From contig CALYMY010000076.1 of assembly GCA_944548615.1 (NCBI GenBank), positions 111,417 through 175,416 on the forward strand: DNA of 64,000 bases, written 5' to 3'. How positions within the stretch are numbered: the first letter of the stretch is position 1; each line of letters starts with the position of its first letter. Below, one piece after another: positions 9,664 through 23,957 of the stretch. Below the pieces are notes generated by a model. The model searched no databases. It saw nothing but the letters and a program-made list of their open reading frames with translations, and was not told where the DNA came from. This stretch comes from Micropterix aruncella. Lineage: Eukaryota; Arthropoda; Insecta; Lepidoptera; Micropterigidae. A program made the position numbers and the translations under genes.

Positions 9664-11535
9664 ATTTATTTCGAAAAATGTGATTTTTTCATAACAATTT
9701 CTATGTTCAAAATGAAAGTTTATATAAAAAAATTCAAAATGTCAAAATTTCGAAAATGCCATTTCGTAGAGATTTCAAAGGCCTTCGTTCTGTCCGAACA
9801 CCGTAACGCGTTAGGTTTACTCTATCTCGATTTATTTCGAAAAATGTGATTTTTTCATAATAATTTCCAAGTTCAAAATGAAAGTTTATATAAAAATTTT
9901 CAAAATATCAAAATTTCAAAAATGCCATTTTGTAGAGCTTAAGCGGGGTGTCGATCTCGCCAAAGACCGCAACGCGGTAGGTTTACTCTATCTCGATTTA
10001 TTTCGAAAAATGTGATTTTTTCATAACAATTTCTATGTTCAAAATGAAAGTTTATATAAAATTTTTCAAAATGTCAAAATTTCGAAAATGCCATTTTGTA
10101 GAGATTACCAAGGTCGTCGTTCTGTCCGAACGCCGTAACGCTATAGGTTTACTCTATCACGATCTTTTTCGAAAAATGTGATTTTTTCATAACAATTTCT
10201 ATGTTTAAAATGAAATTTTATATAAAATTTTTCAAAATGTCAAAATTTCGAAAATGCCATTTTGTAGAGATTACCAAGGCCGTCGTTCTGTCCGAACGCC
10301 GTAACGCTATAGGTTTACTCTATCACGATCTTTTTCGAAAAATGTGATTTTTTCATAATAATTTCTATGTTTAAAATGAAATTTTATATAAAATTTTTCA
10401 AAATGTCAAAATTTCAAAAATGCCATTTTGTAGAGCTTAAGCGGGGTGTCGATCTAGCCAAAGACCGCAACGCGGTAGGTTTACTCTATCACGGTCTTTT
10501 TCGAAAAATGTCATTTATTCATAACAATTTCTATGTTCAAAATGAAAGTTTATATAAAAAATTTCAAAATGTCAAAATTTCGAAAATGCCATTTCGTAGA
10601 GATTACCAAGGCCGTGGTTCTGTCCGAACGCCGTAACGCTATAGGTTTACTCTATCACGATCTTTTTCGAAAAATGTGATTTTTTCATTATAATTTCTAT
10701 GTTTAAAATGAAATTTTATATAAAATTTTTCAAAATGTCAAAATTTCAAAAATGCCATTTTGTAGAGCTTAAGCGGGGTGTCGATCTCGCCAAAGACCGC
10801 AACGCGGTAGGTTTACTCTATCTCGATTTATTTCGAAAAATGTGATTTTTTCATAACAATTTCTATGTTCAAAATGAAAGTTTATATAAAAAATTTCAAA
10901 ATGTCAAAATTTCGAAAATGCCATTTTGTAGAGATTACCAAGGCCGTCGTTCTGTCCGAACGCCGTAACCCTATAGGTTTACTCTATCACGATCTTTTTC
11001 GAAAAATGTGATTTTTTCATAACAATTTCTATGTTTAAAATGAAATTTTATATAAAATTTTTCAAAATGTCAAAATTTCGAAAATGCCATTTTGTAGAGA
11101 TTACCAAGGCCGTCGTTCTGTCCGAACGCCGTAACCCTATAGGTTTACTCTATCACGATCTTTTTCGAAAAATATGATTTTTTCATAATAATTTCTATGT
11201 TTAAAATGAAATTTTATATAAAATTTTTCAAAAAGTCAAAATTTCAAAAATGCCATTTTGTAGAGCTTAAGCGGGGTGTCGATCTCGCCAAAGACCGCAA
11301 CGCGGTAGGTTTACTCTATCTCGTTCTTTTGTGAAAAATGTGATTTTTTCATAACAATTTCTATGTTCAAAATGAAAGTTTATATAAAAAATTTCAAAAT
11401 GTCAAAATTTCGAAAATGCCATTTCGTAGAGATTTCAAAGGCCTTCGTTATGCCCAAACACCGTAACGCGTTTTATTTACTCTATCACGGTCTTTTTCGA
11501 AAAATGACATTTATTCATAACAATTTCTATGTTCA
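9664..11535. repeat. 166-bp array of HOR3, 11.3 monomers
   Basis: Standard monomer order. Confidence 0.98.
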
Positions 11536-12977
11536 GGAGTTCCCTCGTCGGGAGCCAACCCTGGGTGCAGCAGCCATGTCATGGTGGAACTTAGTAATTG
11601 CCATCATAATAGAATGCCTATACCAAATTTCACGTCTCTACGGTTGACCGTTGAGGAGTTCCCTCGTCGGGAGCCAACCCTGGGTGCAGCAGCCATGTCA
11701 TGGTGGAACTTAGTAATTGCCATCATAATGGAATGCCTATACCAAATTTCACGTCTCTACGGTTGACCGTTGAGGAGTTCCCTCGTCGGGAGCCAACCCT
11801 GGGTGCAGCAGCGATGTCATGTTGGAACTTAGAAATTGCCGTCATAATGGAATGCCTATACCAAATTTCACGTCTCTACGGTTGACCGTTGAGGAGTTCC
11901 CTCGTCGGGAGCCAACCCTGGGTGCAGCAGCCATGTCATGGTGGAACTTAGTAATTGCCATCATAATGGAATGCCTATACCAAATTTCACGTCTCTACGG
12001 TTGACCGTTGAGGAGTTCCCTCGTCGGGAGCCAACCCTGGGTGCAGCAGCCATGTCATGGTGGAACTTAGTAATTGCCATCATAATGGAATGCCTATACC
12101 AAATTTCACGTCTCTACGGTTGACCGTTGAGGAGTTCCCTCGTCGGGAGCCAACCCTGGGTGCAGCAGCCATGTCATGGTGGAACTTAGTAATTGCCATC
12201 ATAATGGAATGCCTATACCAAATTTCACGTCTCTACGGTTGACCGTTGAGGAGTTCCCTCGTCGGGAGCCAACCCTGGGTGCAGCAGCCATGTCATGGTG
12301 GAACTTAGTAATTGCCATCATAATGGAATGCCTATACCAAATTTCACGTCTCTACGGTTGACCGTTGAGGAGTTCCCTCGTCGGGAGCCAACCCTGGGTG
12401 CAGCAGCGATGTCATGGTGGAACTTAGAAATTGCCGTCATAATGGAATGCCTATACCAAATTTCACGTCTCTACGGTTGACCGTTGAGGAGTTCCCTCGT
12501 CGGGAGCCAACCCTGGGTGCAGCAGCCATGTCATGGTGGAACTTAGTAATTGCCATCATAATGGAATGCCTATACCAAATTTCACGTCTCTACGGTTGAC
12601 CGTTGAGGAGTTCCCTCGTCGGGAGCCAACCCTGGGTGCAGCAGCCATGTCATGGTGGAACTTAGTAATTGCCATCATAATGGAATGCCTATACCAAATT
12701 TCACGTCTCTACGGTTGACCGTTGAGGAGTTCCCTCGTCGGGAGCCAACCCTGGGTGCAGCAGCCATGTCATGGTGGAACTTAGTAATTGCCATCATAAT
12801 GGAATGCCTATACCAAATTTCACGTCTCTACGGTTGACCGTTGAGAAGTTCCCTCGTCGGGAGCCAACCCTGGGTGCAGCAGCCATGTCATGGTGGAACT
12901 TAGTAATTGCCATCATAATGGAATGCCTATACCAAATTTCACGTCTCTACGGTTGACCGTTGAGGAGTTCCCTCGTC
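11536..12977. repeat. 119-bp array of HOR4, 12 monomers
   Basis: Marker variants at monomers 3 and 8. The 11822 change falls inside marker monomer 3 only, so it arose after the marker monomer was duplicated. Confidence 0.98.
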
Positions 12978-13693
12978 CTTGTCACGTACCTCTTTCCGTA
13001 GGTTGTTTACTCCTTTTAATTCGTTTAACGCCTCGCGGGCAATATCTCTGGCTCTTTCCGGTATTTCTTCGAAATTCCGAAACGGCACTTCTATTTCTGT
13101 GGTCTCCATATTGTCTCTTCTCGTTGATCAAAGGCACTGAAAATGAAAATGAAAAAGCACAGATTAAATAGTATTGAAAAGTAATTAAAGAAGAAGAAGA
13201 AGACGAGATAAAAAGCAGAAGCAATGAAATGAAAAGCGTTCTAAAACCCTATCTTTTGACACCTCGCTTGTGTGTATATGATAAAATAAAGAATATAATA
13301 TTTAATTTATTAAACGAAGCCGCGGGAAAAATACTAAAACTCCCTTGGCTCGGATCGCTACTATTGAAAACAAACATCGTAAAATCGATAAATAAACTTT
13401 CGCAAGTATGACGAGGGCTGAAGTTACCATAGAAACAGAAATCGTTAAATCGATAAATATTCTATTGCGAGTCGGGCCACCGCCTGAGCTCGTTACTATG
13501 GAAACAAAACCGTTAAATCGATAAATCAATATACCTATACAGATATTAAATCGTCTATAATTCCGTTAATATTACTCAGATTTGAAAATTAAAAGAAGCG
13601 TTAGATGCGCAAAGCAAAACTCTATTAGATAATAATAAACAGGGAGGACTATTGATGCCTTTTAGCGCAATAGCCCTCAAACGTCGGAAGCCA
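12978..13693. repeat. Spacer of HOR4
   Basis: Candidate exon at 12990-13136 (minus), intact; X-boxes at 13423 and 13492. Confidence 0.95.
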
Positions 13694-15565
13694 ATTTATT
13701 TCGAAAAATGTGATTTTTTCATAACAATTTCTATGTTCAAAATGAAAGTTTATATAAAAAAATTCAAAATGTCAAAATTTCGAAAATGCCATTTCGTAGA
13801 GATTTCAAAGGCCTTCGTTCTGTCCGAACACCGTAACGCGTTAGGTTTACTCTATCTCGATTTATTTCGAAAAATGTGATTTTTTCATAATAATTTCCAA
13901 GTTCAAAATGAAAGTTTATATAAAAATTTTCAAAATATCAAAATTTCAAAAATGCCATTTTGTAGAGCTTAAGCGGGGTGTCGATCTCGCCAAAGACCGC
14001 AACGCGGTAGGTTTACTCTATCTCGATTTATTTCGAAAAATGTGATTTTTTCATAACAATTTCTATGTTCAAAATGAAAGTTTATATAAAATTTTTCAAA
14101 ATGTCAAAATTTCGAAAATGCCATTTTGTAGAGATTACCAAGGTCGTCGTTCTGTCCGAACGCCGTAACGCTATAGGTTTACTCTATCACGATCTTTTTC
14201 GAAAAATGTGATTTTTTCATAACAATTTCTATGTTTAAAATGAAATTTTATATAAAATTTTTCAAAATGTCAAAATTTCGAAAATGCCATTTTGTAGAGA
14301 TTACCAAGGCCGTCGTTCTGTCCGAACGCCGTAACGCTATAGGTTTACTCTATCACGATCTTTTTCGAAAAATGTGATTTTTTCATAATAATTTCTATGT
14401 TTAAAATGAAATTTTATATAAAATTTTTCAAAATGTCAAAATTTCAAAAATGCCATTTTGTAGAGCTTAAGCGGGGTGTCGATCTAGCCAAAGACCGCAA
14501 CGCGGTAGGTTTACTCTATCACGGTCTTTTTCGAAAAATGTCATTTATTCATAACAATTTCTATGTTCAAAATGAAAGTTTATATAAAAAATTTCAAAAT
14601 GTCAAAATTTCGAAAATGCCATTTCGTAGAGATTACCAAGGCCGTGGTTCTGTCCGAACGCCGTAACGCTATAGGTTTACTCTATCACGATCTTTTTCGA
14701 AAAATGTGATTTTTTCATTATAATTTCTATGTTTAAAATGAAATTTTATATAAAATTTTTCAAAATGTCAAAATTTCAAAAATGCCATTTTGTAGAGCTT
14801 AAGCGGGGTGTCGATCTCGCCAAAGACCGCAACGCGGTAGGTTTACTCTATCTCGATTTATTTCGAAAAATGTGATTTTTTCATAACAATTTCTATGTTC
14901 AAAATGAAAGTTTATATAAAAAATTTCAAAATGTCAAAATTTCGAAAATGCCATTTTGTAGAGATTACCAAGGCCGTCGTTCTGTCCGAACGCCGTAACC
15001 CTATAGGTTTACTCTATCACGATCTTTTTCGAAAAATGTGATTTTTTCATAACAATTTCTATGTTTAAAATGAAATTTTATATAAAATTTTTCAAAATGT
15101 CAAAATTTCGAAAATGCCATTTTGTAGAGATTACCAAGGCCGTCGTTCTGTCCGAACGCCGTAACCCTATAGGTTTACTCTATCACGATCTTTTTCGAAA
15201 AATATGATTTTTTCATAATAATTTCTATGTTTAAAATGAAATTTTATATAAAATTTTTCAAAAAGTCAAAATTTCAAAAATGCCATTTTGTAGAGCTTAA
15301 GCGGGGTGTCGATCTCGCCAAAGACCGCAACGCGGTAGGTTTACTCTATCTCGTTCTTTTGTGAAAAATGTGATTTTTTCATAACAATTTCTATGTTCAA
15401 AATGAAAGTTTATATAAAAAATTTCAAAATGTCAAAATTTCGAAAATGCCATTTCGTAGAGATTTCAAAGGCCTTCGTTATGCCCAAACACCGTAACGCG
15501 TTTTATTTACTCTATCACGGTCTTTTTCGAAAAATGACATTTATTCATAACAATTTCTATGTTCA
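13694..15565. repeat. 166-bp array of HOR4, 11.3 monomers
   Basis: Standard monomer order. Confidence 0.98.
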
Positions 15566-17007
15566 GGAGTTCCCTCGTCGGGAGCCAACCCTGGGTGCAG
15601 CAGCCATGTCATGGTGGAACTTAGTAATTGCCATCATAATGGAATGCCTATACCAAATTTCACGTCTCTACGGTTGACCGTTGAGGAGTTCCCTCGTCGG
15701 GAGCCAACCCTGGGTGCAGCAGCCATGTCATGGTGGAACTTAGTAATTGCCATCATAATGGAATGCCTATACCAAATTTCACGTCTCTACGGTTGACCGT
15801 TGAGGAGTTCCCTCGTCGGGAGCCAACCCTGGGTGCAGCAGCGATGTCATGGTGGAACTTAGAAATTGCCGTCATAATGGAATGCCTATACCAAATTTCA
15901 CGTCTCTACGGTTGACCGTTGAGGAGTTCCCTCGTCGGGAGCCAACCCTGGGTGCAGCAGCCATGTCATGGTGGAACTTAGTAATTGCCATCATAATGGA
16001 ATGCCTATACCAAATTTCACGTCTCTACGGTTGACCGTTGAGGAGTTCCCTCGTCGGGAGCCAACCCTGGGTGCAGCAGCCATGTCATGGTGGAACTTAG
16101 TAATTGCCATCATAATGGAATGCCTATACCAAATTTCACGTCTCTACGGTTGACCGTTGAGGAGTTCCCTCGTCGGGAGCCAACCCTGGGTGCAGCAGCC
16201 ATGTCATGGTGGAACTTAGTAATTGCCATCATAATGGAATGCCTATACCAAATTTCACGTCTCTACGGTTGACCGTTGAGGAGTTCCCTCGTCGGGAGCC
16301 AACCCTGGGTGCAGCAGCCATGTCATGGTGGAACTTAGTAATTGCCATCATAATGGAATGCCTATACCAAATTTCACGTCTCTACGGTTGACCGTTGAGG
16401 AGTTCCCTCGTCGGGAGCCAACCCTGGGTGCAGCAGCGATGTCATGGTGGAACTTAGAAATTGCCGTCATAATGGAATGCCTATACCAAATTTCACGTCT
16501 CTACGGTTGACCGTTGAGGAGTTCCCTCGTCGGGAGCCAACCCTGGGTGCAGCAGCCATGTCATGGTGGAACTTAGTAATTGCCATCATAATGGAATGCC
16601 TATACCAAATTTCACGTCTCTACGGTTGACCGTTGAGGAGTTCCCTCGTCGGGAGCCAACCCTGGGTGCAGCAGCCATGTCATGGTGGAACTTAGTAATT
16701 GCCATCATAATGGAATGCCTATACCAAATTTCACGTCTCTACGGTTGACCGTTGAGGAGTTCCCTCGTCGGGAGCCAACCCTGGGTGCAGCAGCCATGTC
16801 ATGGTGGAACTTAGTAATTGCCATCATAATGGAATGCCTATACCAAATTTCACGTCTCTACGGTTGACCGTTGAGAAGTTCCCTCGTCGGGAGCCAACCC
16901 TGGGTGCAGCAGCCATGTCATGGTGGAACTTAGTAATTGCCATCATAATGGAATGCCTATACCAAATTTCACGTCTCTACGGTTGACCGTTGAGGAGTTC
17001 CCTCGTC
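15566..17007. repeat. 119-bp array of HOR5, 12 monomers
   Basis: Marker variants at monomers 3 and 8. Confidence 0.98.
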
Positions 17008-17723
17008 CTTGTCACGTATCTCTTTCCGTAGGTTGTTTACTCCTTTTAATTCGTTTAACGCCTCGCGGGCAATATCTCTGGCTCTTTCCGGTATTTCTTC
17101 GAAATTCCGAAACGGCACTTCTATTTCTGTGGTCTCCATATTGTCTCTTCTCGTTGATCAAAGGCACTGAAAATGAAAATGAAAAAGCACAGATTAAATA
17201 GTATTGAAAAGTAATTAAAGAAGAAGAAGAAGACGAGATAAAAAGCAGAAGCAATGAAATGAAAAGCGTTCTAAAACCCTATCTTTTGACACCTCGCTTG
17301 TGTGTATATGATAAAATAAAGAATATAATATTTAATTTATTAAACGAAGCCGCGGGAAAAATACTAAAACTCCCTTGGCTCGGATCGCTACTATTGAAAA
17401 CAAACATCGTAAAATCGATAAATAAACTTTCGCAAGTATGACGAGGGCTGAAGTTACCATAGAAACAGAAATCGTTAAATCGATAAATATTCTATTGCGA
17501 GTCGGGCCACCGCCTGAGCTCGTTACTATGGAAACAAAACCGTTAAATCGATAAATCAATATACCTATACAGATATTAAATCGTCTATAATTCCGTTAAT
17601 ATTACTCAGATTTGAAAATTAAAAGAAGCGTTAGATGCGCAAAGCAAAACTCTATTAGATAATAATAAACAGGGAGGACTATTGATGCCTTTTAGCGCAA
17701 TAGCCCTCAAACGTCGGAAGCCA
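17008..17723. repeat. Spacer of HOR5
   Basis: Same layout as the reference spacer; X-boxes at 17453 and 17522. Confidence 0.95.
17020..17166 (-). pseudogene. Candidate exon copy with broken splice donor
   Basis: The exon body and acceptor are unchanged, but the donor reads GAG|ATACGT because of the substitution at 17019. If the other copies were spliced, this one could not use the same donor. It would read on to the TGA in the 119-bp array or use a cryptic site. Confidence 0.35.
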
Positions 17724-19595
17724 ATTTATTTCGAAAAATGTGATTTTTTCATAACAATTTCTATGTTCAAAATGAAAGTTTATATAAAAAAATTCAAAAT
17801 GTCAAAATTTCGAAAATGCCATTTCGTAGAGATTTCAAAGGCCTTCGTTCTGTCCGAACACCGTAACGCGTTAGGTTTACTCTATCTCGATTTATTTCGA
17901 AAAATGTGATTTTTTCATAATAATTTCCAAGTTCAAAATGAAAGTTTATATAAAAATTTTCAAAATATCAAAATTTCAAAAATGCCATTTTGTAGAGCTT
18001 AAGCGGGGTGTCGATCTCGCCAAAGACCGCAACGCGGTAGGTTTACTCTATCTCGATTTATTTCGAAAAATGTGATTTTTTCATAACAATTTCTATGTTC
18101 AAAATGAAAGTTTATATAAAATTTTTCAAAATGTCAAAATTTCGAAAATGCCATTTTGTAGAGATTACCAAGGTCGTCGTTCTGTCCGAACGCCGTAACG
18201 CTATAGGTTTACTCTATCACGATCTTTTTCGAAAAATGTGATTTTTTCATAACAATTTCTATGTTTAAAATGAAATTTTATATAAAATTTTTCAAAATGT
18301 CAAAATTTCGAAAATGCCATTTTGTAGAGATTACCAAGGCCGTCGTTCTGTCCGAACGCCGTAACGCTATAGGTTTACTCTATCACGATCTTTTTCGAAA
18401 AATGTGATTTTTTCATAATAATTTCTATGTTTAAAATGAAATTTTATATAAAATTTTTCAAAATGTCAAAATTTCAAAAATGCCATTTTGTAGAGCTTAA
18501 GCGGGGTGTCGATCTAGCCAAAGACCGCAACGCGGTAGGTTTACTCTATCACGGTCTTTTTCGAAAAATGTCATTTATTCATAACAATTTCTATGTTCAA
18601 AATGAAAGTTTATATAAAAAATTTCAAAATGTCAAAATTTCGAAAATGCCATTTCGTAGAGATTACCAAGGCCGTGGTTCTGTCCGAACGCCGTAACGCT
18701 ATAGGTTTACTCTATCACGATCTTTTTCGAAAAATGTGATTTTTTCATTATAATTTCTATGTTTAAAATGAAATTTTATATAAAATTTTTCAAAATGTCA
18801 AAATTTCAAAAATGCCATTTTGTAGAGCTTAAGCGGGGTGTCGATCTCGCCAAAGACCGCAACGCGGTAGGTTTACTCTATCTCGATTTATTTCGAAAAA
18901 TGTGATTTTTTCATAACAATTTCTATGTTCAAAATGAAAGTTTATATAAAAAATTTCAAAATGTCAAAATTTCGAAAATGCCATTTTGTAGAGATTACCA
19001 AGGCCGTCGTTCTGTCCGAACGCCGTAACCCTATAGGTTTACTCTATCACGATCTTTTTCGAAAAATGTGATTTTTTCATAACAATTTCTATGTTTAAAA
19101 TGAAATTTTATATAAAATTTTTCAAAATGTCAAAATTTCGAAAATGCCATTTTGTAGAGATTACCAAGGCCGTCGTTCTGTCCGAACGCCGTAACCCTAT
19201 AGGTTTACTCTATCACGATCTTTTTCGAAAAATATGATTTTTTCATAATAATTTCTATGTTTAAAATGAAATTTTATATAAAATTTTTCAAAAAGTCAAA
19301 ATTTCAAAAATGCCATTTTGTAGAGCTTAAGCGGGGTGTCGATCTCGCCAAAGACCGCAACGCGGTAGGTTTACTCTATCTCGTTCTTTTGTGAAAAATG
19401 TGATTTTTTCATAACAATTTCTATGTTCAAAATGAAAGTTTATATAAAAAATTTCAAAATGTCAAAATTTCGAAAATGCCATTTCGTAGAGATTTCAAAG
19501 GCCTTCGTTATGCCCAAACACCGTAACGCGTTTTATTTACTCTATCACGGTCTTTTTCGAAAAATGACATTTATTCATAACAATTTCTATGTTCA
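17724..19595. repeat. 166-bp array of HOR5, 11.3 monomers
   Basis: Standard monomer order. Confidence 0.98.
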
Positions 19596-21037
19596 GGAGT
19601 TCCCTCGTCGGGAGCCAACCCTGGGTGCAGCAGCCATGTCATGGTGGAACTTAGTAATTGCCATCATAATGGAATGCCTATACCAAATTTCACGTCTCTA
19701 CGGTTGACCGTTGAGGAGTTCCCTCGTCGGGAGCCAACCCTGGGTGCAGCAGCCATGTCATGGTGGAACTTAGTAATTGCCATCATAATGGAATGCCTAT
19801 ACCAAATTTCACGTCTCTACGGTTGACCGTTGAGGAGTTCCCTCGTCGGGAGCCAACCCTGGGTGCAGCAGCGATGTCATGGTGGAACTTAGAAATTGCC
19901 GTCATAATGGAATGCCTATACCAAATTTCACGTCTCTACGGTTGACCGTTGAGGAGTTCCCTCGTCGGGAGCCAACCCTGGGTGCAGCAGCCATGTCATG
20001 GTGGAACTTAGTAATTGCCATCATAATGGAATGCCTATACCAAATTTCACGTCTCTACGGTTGACCGTTGAGGAGTTCCCTCGTCGGGAGCCAACCCTGG
20101 GTGCAGCAGCCATGTCATGGTGGAACTTAGTAATTGCCATCATAATGGAATGCCTATACCAAATTTCACGTCTCTACGGTTGACCGTTGAGGAGTTCCCT
20201 CGTCGGGAGCCAACCCTGGGTGCAGCAGCCATGTCATGGTGGAACTTAGTAATTGCCATCATAATGGAATGCCTATACCAAATTTCACGTCTCTACGGTT
20301 GACCGTTGAGGAGTTCCCTCGTCGGGAGCCAACCCTGGGTGCAGCAGCCATGTCATGGTGGAACTTAGTAATTGCCATCATAATGGAATGCCTATACCAA
20401 ATTTCACGTCTCTACGGTTGACCGTTGAGGAGTTCCCTCGTCGGGAGCCAACCCTGGGTGCAGCAGCGATGTCATGGTGGAACTTAGAAATTGCCGTCAT
20501 AATGGAATGCCTATACCAAATTTCACGTCTCTACGGTTGACCGTTGAGGAGTTCCCTCGTCGGGAGCCAACCCTGGGTGCAGCAGCCATGTCATGGTGGA
20601 ACTTAGTAATTGCCATCATAATGGAATGCCTATACCAAATTTCACGTCTCTACGGTTGACCGTTGAGGAGTTCCCTCGTCGGGAGCCAACCCTGGGTGCA
20701 GCAGCCATGTCATGGTGGAACTTAGTAATTGCCATCATAATGGAATGCCTATACCAAATTTCACGTCTCTACGGTTGACCGTTGAGGAGTTCCCTCGTCG
20801 GGAGCCAACCCTGGGTGCAGCAGCCATGTCATGGTGGAACTTAGTAATTGCCATCATAATGGAATGCCTATACCAAATTTCACGTCTCTACGGTTGACCG
20901 TTGAGAAGTTCCCTCGTCGGGAGCCAACCCTGGGTGCAGCAGCCATGTCATGGTGGAACTTAGTAATTGCCATCATAATGGAATGCCTATACCAAATTTC
21001 ACGTCTCTACGGTTGACCGTTGAGGAGTTCCCTCGTC
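19596..21037. repeat. 119-bp array of HOR6, 12 monomers
   Basis: Marker variants at monomers 3 and 8. Confidence 0.98.
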
Positions 21038-21753
21038 CTTGTCACGTACCTCTTTCCGTAGGTTGTTTACTCCTTTTAATTCGTTTAACGCCTCGCGGGC
21101 AATATCTCTGGCTCTTTCCGGTATTTCTTCGAAATTCCGAAACGGCACTTCTATTTCTGTGGTCTCCATATTGTCTCTTCTCGTTGATCAAAGGCACTGA
21201 AAATGAAAATGAAAAAGCACAGATTAAATAGTATTGAAAAGTAATTAAAGAAGAAGAAGAAGACGAGATAAAAAGCAGAAGCAATGAAATGAAAAGCGTT
21301 CTAAAACCCTATCTTTTGACACCTCGCTTGTGTGTATATGATAAAATAAAGAATATAATATTTAATTTATTAAACGAAGCCGCGGGAAAAATACTAAAAC
21401 TCCCTTGGCTCGGATCGCTACTATTGAAAACAAACATCGTAAAATCGATAAATAAACTTTCGCAAGTATGACGAGGGCTGAAGTTACCATAGAAACAGAA
21501 ATCGTTAAATCGATAAATATTCTATTGCGAGTCGGGCCACCGCCTGAGCTCGTTACTATGGAAACAAAACCGTTAAATCGATAAATCAATATACCTATAC
21601 AGATATTAAATCGTCTATAATTCCGTTAATATTACTCAGATTTGAAAATTAAAAGAAGCGTTAGATGCGCAAAGCAAAACTCTATTAGATAATAATAAAC
21701 AGGGAGGACTATTGATGCCTTTTAGCGCAATAGCCCTCAAACGTCGGAAGCCA
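21038..21753. repeat. Spacer of HOR6
   Basis: Candidate exon at 21050-21196 (minus), intact; X-boxes at 21483 and 21552. Confidence 0.95.
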
Positions 21754-23957
21754 ATTTATTTCGAAAAATGTGATTTTTTCATAACAATTTCTATGTTCAA
21801 AATGAAAGTTTATATAAAAAAATTCAAAATGTCAAAATTTCGAAAATGCCATTTCGTAGAGATTTCAAAGGCCTTCGTTCTGTCCGAACACCGTAACGCG
21901 TTAGGTTTACTCTATCTCGATTTATTTCGAAAAATGTGATTTTTTCATAATAATTTCCAAGTTCAAAATGAAAGTTTATATAAAAATTTTCAAAATATCA
22001 AAATTTCAAAAATGCCATTTTGTAGAGCTTAAGCGGGGTGTCGATCTCGCCAAAGACCGCAACGCGGTAGGTTTACTCTATCTCGATTTATTTCGAAAAA
22101 TGTGATTTTTTCATAACAATTTCTATGTTCAAAATGAAAGTTTATATAAAATTTTTCAAAATGTCAAAATTTCGAAAATGCCATTTTGTAGAGATTACCA
22201 AGGTCGTCGTTCTGTCCGAACGCCGTAACGCTATAGGTTTACTCTATCACGATCTTTTTCGAAAAATGTGATTTTTTCATAACAATTTCTATGTTTAAAA
22301 TGAAATTTTATATAAAATTTTTCAAAATGTCAAAATTTCGAAAATGCCATTTTGTAGAGATTACCAAGGCCGTCGTTCTGTCCGAACGCCGTAACGCTAT
22401 AGGTTTACTCTATCACGATCTTTTTCGAAAAATGTGATTTTTTCATAATAATTTCTATGTTTAAAATGAAATTTTATATAAAATTTTTCAAAATGTCAAA
22501 ATTTCAAAAATGCCATTTTGTAGAGCTTAAGCGGGGTGTCGATCTAGCCAAAGACCGCAACGCGGTAGGTTTACTCTATCACGGTCTTTTTCGAAAAATG
22601 TCATTTATTCATAACAATTTCTATGTTCAAAATGAAAGTTTATATAAAAAATTTCAAAATGTCAAAATTTCGAAAATGCCATTTCGAAGAGATTACCAAG
22701 GCCGTGGTTCTGTCCGAACGCCGTAACGCTATAGGTTTACTCTATCACGATCTTTTTCGAAAAATGTGATTTTTTCATTATAATTTCTATGTTTAAAATG
22801 AAATTTTATATAAAATTTTTCAAAATGTCAAAATTTCAAAAATGCCATTTTGTAGAGCTTAAGCGGGGTGTCGATCTCGCCAAAGACCGCAACGCGGTAG
22901 GTTTACTCTATCTCGATTTATTTCGAAAAATGTGATTTTTTCATAACAATTTCTATGTTCAAAATGAAAGTTTATATAAAAAATTTCAAAATGTCAAAAT
23001 TTCGAAAATGCCATTTCGTAGAGATTACCAAGGCCGTGGTTCTGTCCGAACGCCGGAACGCTATAGGTTTACTCTATCACGATCTTTTTCGAAAAATGTG
23101 ATTTTTTCATTATAATTTCTATGTTTAAAATGAAATTTTATATAAAATTTTTCAAAATGTCAAAATTTCAAAAATGCCATTTTGTAGAGCTTAAGCGGGG
23201 TGTCGATCTCGCCAAAGACCGCAACGCGGTAGGTTTACTCTATCTCGATTTATTTCGAAAAATGTGATTTTTTCATAACAATTTCTATGTTCAAAATGAA
23301 AGTTTATATAAAAAATTTCAAAATGTCAAAATTTCGAAAATGCCATTTTGTAGAGATTACCAAGGCCGTCGTTCTGTCCGAACGCCGTAACCCTATAGGT
23401 TTACTCTATCACGATCTTTTTCGAAAAATGTGATTTTTTCATAACAATTTCTATGTTTAAAATGAAATTTTATATAAAATTTTTCAAAATGTCAAAATTT
23501 CGAAAATGCCATTTTGTAGAGATTACCAAGGCCGTCGTTCTGTCCGAACGCCGTAACCCTATAGGTTTACTCTATCACGATCTTTTTCGAAAAATATGAT
23601 TTTTTCATAATAATTTCTATGTTTAAAATGAAATTTTATATAAAATTTTTCAAAAAGTCAAAATTTCAAAAATGCCATTTTGTAGAGCTTAAGCGGGGTG
23701 TCGATCTCGCCAAAGACCGCAACGCGGTAGGTTTACTCTATCTCGTTCTTTTGTGAAAAATGTGATTTTTTCATAACAATTTCTATGTTCAAAATGAAAG
23801 TTTATATAAAAAATTTCAAAATGTCAAAATTTCGAAAATGCCATTTCGTAGAGATTTCAAAGGCCTTCGTTATGCCCAAACACCGTAACGCGTTTTATTT
23901 ACTCTATCACGGTCTTTTTCGAAAAATGACATTTATTCATAACAATTTCTATGTTCA
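21754..23957. repeat. 166-bp array of HOR6, 13.3 monomers
   Basis: A c3-b7 pair is present twice (about 22569-22900 and 22901-23232). The second c-type monomer begins like c4 (TCTCGATTTATTTCG) and ends like c3 (CCATTTCGTA, GCCGTGG), so it is a crossover hybrid. Private substitutions at 22687 and 23056 distinguish the two copies. Confidence 0.97.

Larger units (their letters stand above)
7506..11535. repeat. HOR3, 4030 bp
   Basis: Standard structure with no private change noticed by eye. It serves as a consensus-like copy. Confidence 0.97.
11536..15565. repeat. HOR4, 4030 bp
   Basis: Standard length. Two private substitutions lie in the 119-bp array: G to A at 11611 (monomer 1) and G to T at 11822 (monomer 3). 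Confidence 0.97.
15566..19595. repeat. HOR5, 4030 bp
   Basis: Standard length. Its one noticed private change, C to T at 17019, hits the candidate splice donor. Confidence 0.97.
19596..23957. repeat. HOR6, 4362 bp (two extra 166-mers)
   Basis: Longer than the standard unit by exactly 332 bp, all of it in the 166-bp array. Confidence 0.97.
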
